A DNA stretch of 18,912 nt from Dolichospermum compactum NIES-806 (GTDB lineage: Bacteria; Cyanobacteriota; Cyanobacteriia; Cyanobacteriales; Nostocaceae): assembly GCF_002368115.1 (NCBI RefSeq), contig NZ_AP018316.1, positions 3,220,112 to 3,239,023 of the forward strand, read 5' to 3'. Of the stretch, positions 13,582 to 18,912 are shown one piece after another. Both the position numbers and the translations under genes were made by a program. Below the pieces are notes generated by a model, which did not search any database, was not told where the DNA came from, and was given only the letters and a program-made list of their open reading frames with translations. The stretch's first letter is position 1, and each line of letters starts with the position of its first letter.

Positions 13582-14451
13582 ATGTTTACCATTGACATTC
13601 AAGAACAACAATACAAAACCTACATCCTGTCTGATGAAACCGCTGGTACACAAATAGAAGTCGTCCCGGAAAGAGGTGGTATCATTACCCGTTGGCTGGT
13701 TCAAGGTCAAGAAATCTTCTATATGGACAGCGAACGCTTTACTCATCCTGATTTGAGTGTTAGAGGTGGCAATCCCATTTTGTTTCCTCTTTGCGGTAAC
13801 TTACCTGGTAATACTTACAGCGTTGACGGAAAACCGTATACTATTAAACAACATGGCTTTGCTCGTGAATTGCCTTGGACAGCAACAGCGCAAGATACTC
13901 AAGGTAACGCTAGTGTGACTGTAGTTCTTAGCAGTAATGAGGAAACAAAGGCAGTTTATCCGTTTGATTTTGAATTGGCTTTTACCTACGAACTCCAAGG
14001 TAATACCTTAGTAGTGCGTCAGGAATATAAAAATCTCTCATCTACACCCATGCCATTTTCCGCTGGTTTCCACCCTTATTTTCTCTGTGGTGACAAAAAT
14101 CAGCTAGAAGTGGAACTTCCTTCTACACGATATCAAGATAACAAAACTAAGGAGTTTCACACCTTTGACGGCAAGTTTGATTTTAACCAAGATGAAATTG
14201 ATTTTGCCTTTGGACAACTCACCAGTAAATCGGCCACAGTCACAGATAATAGCCGCAGGTTGAAGCTAACCCTAAATTACGATGATTTCACTACCTGGCT
14301 AGTGTTTTGGACTGTCAAAGGCAAAGATTTCTACTGTCTAGAGCCTTGGAGCGCCACCCGCAATGCTTTCAACACTGGTGAAAACCTGACTGTGTTAGCT
14401 CCTGGAGCTAGTTGTACTGCTTCTTTTCAGTTAACGGCAAATTTTTTCTAG
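13582..14451 (+). CDS. Aldose 1-epimerase-family protein (galactose mutarotase-like, 289 aa)
   Basis: Beta-sandwich epimerase fold enzyme that probably interconverts alpha and beta anomers of a hexose or hexose phosphate; the exact sugar cannot be read from sequence. PERGGIITRW (29-38) and GGNPILFP (62-69) are family motifs. QHGFAR carries H91 and FHPYF carries H164, the histidines expected in the active site. CLEPWSA near 257 supplies the conserved catalytic-type glutamate. Length is usual for the family. I chose ATG at 13582; an in-frame TTG at 13489 would add 31 residues with no resemblance to the family. No Shine-Dalgarno was seen. The gene is followed directly by the trnK promoter and is probably monocistronic. 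Confidence 0.88.
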   Translation: MFTIDIQEQQYKTYILSDETAGTQIEVVPERGGIITRWLVQGQEIFYMDSERFTHPDLSVRGGNPILFPLCGNLPGNTYSVDGKPYTIKQHGFARELPWTATAQDTQGNASVTVVLSSNEETKAVYPFDFELAFTYELQGNTLVVRQEYKNLSSTPMPFSAGFHPYFLCGDKNQLEVELPSTRYQDNKTKEFHTFDGKFDFNQDEIDFAFGQLTSKSATVTDNSRRLKLTLNYDDFTTWLVFWTVKGKDFYCLEPWSATRNAFNTGENLTVLAPGASCTASFQLTANFF

Positions 14452-14458
14452 AAACTCC

Positions 14459-14489
14459 TTGACAAAACCATAGCTGTTGATGGTATATT
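14459..14489 (+). promoter_or_regulatory. Likely sigma70-type promoter of trnK
   Basis: TTGACA at 14459-14464 and TATATT at 14484-14489 with a 19-nt spacer, slightly long. Transcription would start about 15-20 nt before the tRNA. It lies just after the epimerase stop codon, so trnK can be transcribed on its own. Confidence 0.5.
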
Positions 14490-14513
14490 GATAAAGTTGG
14501 AAAAACAGCAAAA

Positions 14514-14585
<72 letters not shown>

Positions 14586-14652
14586 TATTTAAGACTTAAG
14601 TATAATTGCCTCTGCCCTGCCAATTACAAGATGTAAAATTATCCAACTTAGA

Positions 14653-14674
14653 ATGAAATTCTTCATCTTTTTTT
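14653..14674 (+). terminator. Weak terminator-like hairpin after trnK
   Basis: ATGAA (14653-14657) pairs with TTCAT (14662-14666) over 4 nt, then C and seven T (14668-14674). The stem is short and AT-rich. It is placed to end the trnK transcript and faces the YgiT-type gene on the other strand. Confidence 0.35.
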
Positions 14675-14684
14675 ACTTAATCAA

Positions 14685-14927
14685 TTAAACAGAAACGCGG
14701 AAAGATTGACCAATAACTTGAAAGTCTTCGGTTTCTTGATTTCTGAGTTTGGCACGAATTTGAGTAAATTGATTAACAACGTCTGGTTTATAGAGCTTTT
14801 CTCCACATTTTGAACAAACTTCTGCTTCTACATGAATAACGGCGGTGTTATTCCCTCCTTTTAGCATTTTTTCAATTTGCTTAGTTTCTAATTCACCTTG
14901 ACAAGTGGGACATTTTTGAGTTTTCAT
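14685..14927 (-). CDS. YgiT-type zinc-finger protein (80 aa), orphan antitoxin-like
   Basis: It resembles the zinc-binding N-terminal half of MqsA, as in many small proteins paired with a DUF4258-type or MqsR-like toxin. Cysteines 6 and 9 (CPTC) and 38 and 41 (CSKC) form the expected two-knuckle zinc site, with MLKGG and VEAEVCSKCGEKLY between and around them. The helix-turn-helix half of full-length MqsA is absent. I chose ATG at 14927 because AGAGGT lies just upstream; an in-frame start at 15017 adds 30 residues that resemble nothing. No toxin gene lies on either side, so it may be the surviving half of a toxin-antitoxin pair. That role is inferred. Confidence 0.75.
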   Translation of the reverse strand: MKTQKCPTCQGELETKQIEKMLKGGNNTAVIHVEAEVCSKCGEKLYKPDVVNQFTQIRAKLRNQETEDFQVIGQSFRVSV

Positions 14928-15139
14928 AAGACCTCTTCTTGATGTGTCAATTAATCCAGTGTTGAGGCTTGGAACAATCAACAGCGAATAAAATTTTAAT
15001 GCTTCTATTCTGATCATAGCCTCAAATTTTGTGAATCGGTTGATGGCTAATGTTTTCTCGATTAATTAAATCAGGAATATAGGGGGTATTATTGGGTATT
15101 TTTTTGATAATTTTGTTATATATGACAGTAAATTTAATT

Positions 15140-15162
15140 TTGTCTGACTACTTATCAGACAA
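15140..15162 (-). terminator. Hairpin at the 3' end of the phosphatase gene
   Basis: TTGTCTGA (15140-15147) and TCAGACAA (15155-15162) are exact reverse complements over 7 nt. The TGA stop of the phosphatase gene is within the stem. On the minus strand the sequence after it is AAATTAAATTT, not a true U run, so termination is plausible but not certain. Confidence 0.4.
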
Positions 15163-16540
15163 TTTGCATGACAACTAATGTCATATCATCGGTATTTCGT
15201 CTATCAGAACCAATGAATTGTTCAACTTGGTCAAAGAGATATTCGACAATTTCCTGGGGACTGTTGCAATACTTACAGGCTGTTCTGACGGATGTAACAA
15301 AATTATCTTCATCAAAGCGATCGCCTCCAGCCGCCGCTGCATCCGTCAAACCATCCGTATAATAAATTACTGTATCTCCCACTTCTAACTGTGCTTGAGC
15401 ATTTTCATATTCGCTATTGGCATCTAAACCAATTAACATCCCCAATGTATCTAAGCGACTTACAGTTTTTGTCGCTGCGTGCCACCACAAAGGCGGATTA
15501 TGGGCAGCATTACTATAAGATAAAATCCGTGTATGCGTGTCATATTCGGAATAAAACATCGTCACGAAGCGGTGGGAATTTTCCAAGTCCGCATACATAA
15601 CCCGATTCAAATTTTGTAAAATTCCGGCTGGGGAGTTACCGTGTAATACTTCACCGCGCAACATTCCTCGCAGCATCGTCATAATTAAACCTGCGGGAAC
15701 CCCTTTACCCATGACATCCCCAATGACTAAACCCCAACTAGCACTTTCTGGAGATGTTTGTGGTTTGGGTTTTAACTGGTTTTGATTAGTGGGAATAAAA
15801 TCATAGTAATCACCACCAACTTGATTAGCCGGTTTACAACGGGCTGCTAAAGATAACCCAGGAATATTTGGACATTGACGCGGTAAAAGTCGGCGTTGAA
15901 TTTCTGCACCAATTTCTAACTCTTGGTCTAAACGTTCTTTTTTTCTTAATTCTACAGATAGTTCATCATTATCAATTGCCACTGCTGTTTGGTCTGCTAC
16001 TAACCGCACTAATTTTTGTCTAGTTTCTGTCCAGCTATATTCAGGATCTCGACTCAAAACATACAGCCAACCCCGTTCTGTATGCTTAACTAAAATAGCT
16101 GTGCCAAATATTTGCACATCTGGACCCAAAACGGCGTGCATTTGGTCATCTAGAATCCCTGTAGAAATAGCAGCAGGACCAGAGTTAGCTAAAAGCGTAA
16201 TTTGACTACTAGCAGTTTCTAGGGCTTTTCTAATATTTTTTCTCTGCTGAGTATCTTGCCAATGTAATTGTTCTAATCTAATTTGTCCGTTGGGTTTATA
16301 AAGAAAAAGTGCACTACCTTCTGCATCTGTGACTCTGGTAGCCATGAGAGGAATCAGTTCCAAAAACTGATTTAAATTATTAAAGCTTCTGAGGGCAAAT
16401 CCTAAAGAACTCAGCAAGTCTTGAATTTTATTCTGTTCTCGATGCAGCCTGGACACAAGTTCCTTGAGTGCCACTACAGGAGTGACATCTGTGGTAGTGC
16501 TGCTATTGCTATCAGTAGAATGGGGGGGGAATTGTGACAC
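15155..16540 (-). CDS. GAF domain-containing SpoIIE-family (RsbU-like) serine phosphatase (461 aa)
   Basis: Metal-dependent PP2C-type phosphatase that, by family precedent, dephosphorylates an anti-sigma-factor antagonist in partner switching. Residues 45-190 form a GAF-type sensor domain (GSALFLY, VADQTAVAID), then a helical linker with EIQRRLLP at 213-220. The SpoIIE domain follows: GGDYYDF (242-248), GDVMGKGVPAG (274-284), SNAAHNPPLWW, YYTDGLTDA and NTDDMTLVV, supplying the acidic metal-binding residues. The GAF ligand is unknown. The start is GTG at 16540, because an in-frame stop lies two codons upstream. A run of eight C in the coding strand falls in codons 4-7. No antagonist or anti-sigma gene is adjacent, so its partner acts in trans. 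Confidence 0.92.
   Translation of the reverse strand: MSQFPPHSTDSNSSTTTDVTPVVALKELVSRLHREQNKIQDLLSSLGFALRSFNNLNQFLELIPLMATRVTDAEGSALFLYKPNGQIRLEQLHWQDTQQRKNIRKALETASSQITLLANSGPAAISTGILDDQMHAVLGPDVQIFGTAILVKHTERGWLYVLSRDPEYSWTETRQKLVRLVADQTAVAIDNDELSVELRKKERLDQELEIGAEIQRRLLPRQCPNIPGLSLAARCKPANQVGGDYYDFIPTNQNQLKPKPQTSPESASWGLVIGDVMGKGVPAGLIMTMLRGMLRGEVLHGNSPAGILQNLNRVMYADLENSHRFVTMFYSEYDTHTRILSYSNAAHNPPLWWHAATKTVSRLDTLGMLIGLDANSEYENAQAQLEVGDTVIYYTDGLTDAAAAGGDRFDEDNFVTSVRTACKYCNSPQEIVEYLFDQVEQFIGSDRRNTDDMTLVVMQIV
16522..16529 (-). repeat. Homopolymer tract of eight C (coding strand) near the phosphatase start
   Basis: On the plus strand GGGGGGGG; on the coding strand it lies 11 nt after the GTG start and encodes part of F-P-P-H. 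Slippage by one base would shift the whole gene out of frame, so it could act as an on/off switch, or simply be a chance tract. Confidence 0.9.
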
Positions 16541-17281
16541 AGGTTAATATTGCAGTTAAGAATAGCAAATTTGTGGTTCTTTATAAATACTCTTTCTTGA
16601 TAAATTGTGAAATCATATTGAACGAGATTCGTGATTTTAGCAAGAGTAGAAGAAATGTTGACAGTAATTTTTTAAGTCTTGGTTAATGCTGAGGACATTG
16701 TTGATTGTTAATTTTCCATGATTATCAGGTTTCTAATTTGTTAAAAATGAGTCTGGGGGAATCAGTGATTTTTATGATTAATTAGCAGCCTCTAATTTTT
16801 CCATAACTGAATCGGTGCTTCATATATCTTGGGAAATAAAAATTTGACACTAGCAAAGTTATCTCTATTTCTCAGAGAGTAGATATTAAGAATCATCCAA
16901 CCCATAACCCGATAGATTTTTGGTGAATTAATTCATAGCTTTTGCGTTGTGAGGATTTTGGTCAAAACATAGATGTAATCATCCTTTTAAGGAAAACTTG
17001 TTTGATTACGGACTACAAACATTTAACCTATATACCATAAATTATCGAAATGTTTCCTTAGATAGATTTCTTTTCTGGAAAAATTTCGCCTATTTTTGTT
17101 CAATATTTAAAAGATGTGTAATTTTATATTGGTGTTTTGACGGAGAAGGGGCAGGAAATTAAGTTTTATCTTCAATACCTTAGCTGAATTTAACAAGGCC
17201 TTGATTTGTAGGTTACATTGTTCGTATCAGTGATGCAAAAATATATATATAAAACAATCAATGTGTTATGTATTGATGTTG
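16541..17281. other. Intergenic region with no recognised gene
   Basis: About 740 bp upstream of the phosphatase gene. I see only short open frames, an AT dinucleotide run near 17238-17249 and no strong hairpin or repeat shared with the rest of the window. The phosphatase promoter should lie near its right-hand start, but no clean -35/-10 pair was found. Confidence 0.6.
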
Positions 17282-17378
17282 TCAACCACCACCGATAATG
17301 GTAGTTGCGCCGGTCTTGCCAATTTCTGCTAGAGTATGAGCGATCGCTTCTGTACCCGCAGCAAATTTATCCAAAGCT
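17282..17378 (-). pseudogene. pgk: Decayed fragment of phosphoglycerate kinase (C-terminal part), copy 1
   Basis: The minus strand translates as ALDKFAAGTEAIAHTLAEIG, then KTGATTIIGGG, the phosphoglycerate kinase segment normally followed by DSVAAVE. An extra T after GGG brings in TGA at 17284-17282, so the match ends there. Upstream codons (ELILA) do not match the enzyme well. It contains a perfect HIP1 site. About 30 codons of a roughly 400-residue enzyme remain, so it cannot be functional. The sequence from here to the Uma2 stop (17379-17565) has no gene. Confidence 0.75.
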
Positions 17379-17565
17379 AGTATTAATTCCTCAGTGTATC
17401 CTAAACTATAGCAACCCGAATCAAAAGCAGAGGAAATACTGAGATTCAACTTAGCTATTTATAAGCCTTTCAGCCATTTTCCTCCTTATGGTATCTAACG
17501 GCTAATTCCTTAAAGGGGAGATATACACACCTTCTTATATCGTAAGTAATTATCCAAACTTAATA

Positions 17566-18150
17566 TTATTCTTTATCTTCAAAATTAACATCTTGATAAA
17601 TGTCAACTAAACTAATTTCAAAATCAAGATGTTGCAACTTAACAATATCATTTTCAGATTTATATTCTCGAAAAATCCATTCTCCTTCATTAGTTTTGCT
17701 ATAGTGCATTACTTGATATTGATTTTGTTCCACTAAAACATATTCTTTAAATTGTGGAATAGAACGATAAAAAGTAAATTTATCACCTTGGTCATAATTT
17801 TTTGTAGATTTAGATAAAACCTCAACAATTAACAAAGGATTAGTCACAGTAGTATTATTTTTACCTGCATAAATAGGTTTCCCATCAGTTACAATCACAT
17901 CAGGATAAGTATATTCTCTATATTCAGGAATCCATAAACGCACATCTCCAATAAAAACACGATATTTTTTTCCTCTAATAACATATAATAAAGATGATGC
18001 AAAATTAAGCGCGATTTGATTATGATTTGTCGTGCCACCAGTCATAGGTATAATTTCTCCATTGCGATATTCGCTTTTATAAAGTGCTTTTTCTTCTAGT
18101 TCTAAATACTCTTCAGGGGTGTAAATATGTTTGCGAGTTTGTACTTGCAT
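17566..18150 (-). CDS. Uma2-family (DUF820) putative PD-(D/E)XK nuclease (194 aa)
   Basis: A family strongly expanded in cyanobacteria with a restriction-endonuclease-like fold; its biological role is unproven. The pattern is complete: YTPEEYLELE at the start, YRNGEIIPMTGG with E32, H43 in NHNQIA, YPDVIV with D84, and LLIVEVLSKST with E110, followed by the GDKFTFYRSIPQFKEYVLV region. Length is normal. The ATG at 18150 has AAGGAAAA about 7 nt upstream. It lies 81 nt downstream of the DUF29-like gene on the same strand and may be co-transcribed. Both are flanked by pgk fragments. Confidence 0.9.
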   Translation of the reverse strand: MQVQTRKHIYTPEEYLELEEKALYKSEYRNGEIIPMTGGTTNHNQIALNFASSLLYVIRGKKYRVFIGDVRLWIPEYREYTYPDVIVTDGKPIYAGKNNTTVTNPLLIVEVLSKSTKNYDQGDKFTFYRSIPQFKEYVLVEQNQYQVMHYSKTNEGEWIFREYKSENDIVKLQHLDFEISLVDIYQDVNFEDKE

Positions 18151-18231
18151 ATTGTTTTCCTTAATTTGGTTTATTAATTGTAGATAGTTAATAGGAAAAG
18201 AATTTTTTCATTAATCAACTTCGCGCTTTAT

Positions 18232-18654
18232 TTAATTAAAAATAAAATTTAATGCCTGTTTAATAATTAATTCTTGATCTACCATATTTCTCAAGGTTAA
18301 TTCATCATAAATTCCGCCAAAAGCTTCTAAAGAAGCATTATCTAAAGCTCGATTATAAGCTCCTGGTAAAATTTCTTCTATTTCTTTTTTGTTCATGTAA
18401 TATCCTCCAGCTTTTCTGCGGTTGTTGATCCGATCAATTGCGTCAATAGCATTGCGAATGGAAACATCCCAAGCATGAGTTGTCCTTTTTTCTGCCTGTT
18501 GTTTAATTAAATGGACTAAAAGCACTACACAATAACTATAAATTTTATTGATTTTATCTTCTTTACTCATTTCTTCTAATTCATCAATTAAAGATAGAGC
18601 CGCTTCTAGGTTGCCAGAAACCACTAATTCTCTGAGTTCTAGTAATTCTTCCAT
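18232..18654 (-). CDS. DUF29-like small helical protein (140 aa)
   Basis: A cyanobacterial family of unknown function. The core CVVLLVHLIKQQAEKR, with W62 and SIRNAIDAIDRI after it, and a later region with AYNRALDNAS, fit DUF29-like proteins, which have a conserved LLxHLLK helix followed by a tryptophan. The protein seems all-helical and charged, with no signal peptide or membrane segment. The ATG at 18654 is supported by AAGGAGAG about 10 nt upstream. The Uma2 gene follows on the same strand. Its upstream region, including the ribosome-binding site, borders the second pgk fragment, so that fragment now forms its leader or promoter zone. Confidence 0.65.
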   Translation of the reverse strand: MEELLELRELVVSGNLEAALSLIDELEEMSKEDKINKIYSYCVVLLVHLIKQQAEKRTTHAWDVSIRNAIDAIDRINNRRKAGGYYMNKKEIEEILPGAYNRALDNASLEAFGGIYDELTLRNMVDQELIIKQALNFIFN

Positions 18655-18699
18655 GATTTGCTCTCTCCTTGAAGTTTGCTATTTCTAGCATAGCGCTGA

Positions 18700-18826
18700 T
18701 AACGCTATCAACGACAGATACACCACTAAGGATAACGGTTGTTGTCCAAATTTTACCAATTTCTGCTAGAGTATGGGCGATATCGCAAGCTCTGACTTAT
18801 CAGTTCGCTTCCGTATCCGCACCAAG
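18700..18826 (-). pseudogene. pgk: Decayed fragment of phosphoglycerate kinase, copy 2, with an insertion
   Basis: The minus strand gives GADTEA, then a 24-nt insertion with two stops, then IAHTLAEIGKIWTTTVI and SGVSVVDSV. This matches the same enzyme segment as copy 1. The 20-nt stretch CCAATTTCTGCTAGAGTATG is identical in both (17319-17338 and 18756-18775). The insertion (18782-18805) splits what is a HIP1 site in copy 1. The similarity fades toward the DUF29-like gene. The sequence to the right edge of the window holds no convincing gene. Confidence 0.7.
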
Positions 18827-18912
18827 CACAATCACAACACATAAAATTCAGAAATTAAGCTCCCACGAAGAAGCCTTTGTCAAGTAAGATAAAATCAAAG
18901 GACTGTATAAAG

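Noticed and set aside
14928..15154. A toxin gene partner for the YgiT-type protein
   Set aside because: Read by eye in the minus frames, no DUF4258- or MqsR-like motif was found; only short frames with stops.
17450..17490. Minus-strand AAGGAGG followed by ATG and an 8-codon ORF (MAERLINS)
   Set aside because: The spacing of 3 nt between AAGGAGG and ATG is too short and the peptide has no support; probably a gene-start remnant or chance.

Overview
The window is AT-rich DNA from a cyanobacterium, most likely a filamentous, heterocyst-forming member (Nostocales). The evidence is five perfect GCGATCGC (HIP1) sites, a chloroplast-like trnK(UUU), a cyanobacterial-type CRISPR repeat, families typical of these genomes (STAND-WD40 protein, Uma2, DUF29-like, DUF2887/DUF4351, GAF-SpoIIE phosphatase), heptanucleotide repeats and many short palindromic repeats. 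I cannot name the species.

Layout. Positions 1-184 hold a 57-bp tandem repeat that runs into the stop codon of a small [2Fe-2S] ferredoxin-like gene (180-413, minus). Next come two overlapping minus-strand genes: a 445-residue P-loop ATPase (5609-6946) and a 1721-residue STAND NTPase with a coiled coil, a membrane segment and 14 WD40 blades (474-5639). They look like one translationally coupled signalling or defence-type unit. Positions 6947-8891 are repeat-rich. They contain a 202-bp MITE-like element with 13-bp terminal inverted repeats and a matching 5-bp flank, nested palindromes, a small exported protein (7670-7873) and, just upstream of it, a second small secreted ORF broken by an in-frame TGA. 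Two housekeeping genes follow on the plus strand: tatC (8892-9674) and pdhA (10072-11109).

Positions 11110-13145 are an accessory island. It holds a three-level nested palindrome, a two-repeat, one-spacer CRISPR without cas genes, 42-nt repeats in direct and inverted orientation, a DUF2887/DUF4351 PD-(D/E)XK-type protein (12217-13065) and the decayed tail of a second copy. Then come an aldose-1-epimerase-family gene (13582-14451), trnK (14514-14585), an orphan YgiT-type zinc-finger protein (14685-14927) and a GAF-SpoIIE (RsbU-like) phosphatase (15155-16540). The last part has an empty-looking intergenic region, a Uma2-family gene (17566-18150) and a DUF29-like gene (18232-18654). This pair is flanked on both sides by decayed fragments of the C-terminal part of phosphoglycerate kinase.

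The strongest cross-cutting signal is repeats sitting inside other repeats. At least five places (7152-7214, 7442-7643, 8711-8809, 11354-11479, 11873-11938) show one palindromic or short repeat lodged in another, and a sixth (18782-18805) shows a 24-nt insertion splitting a HIP1 site. The most plausible under-described protein system is the ATPase plus STAND-WD40 pair, whose WD40 blades and coiled coil both show recent internal DNA duplication.
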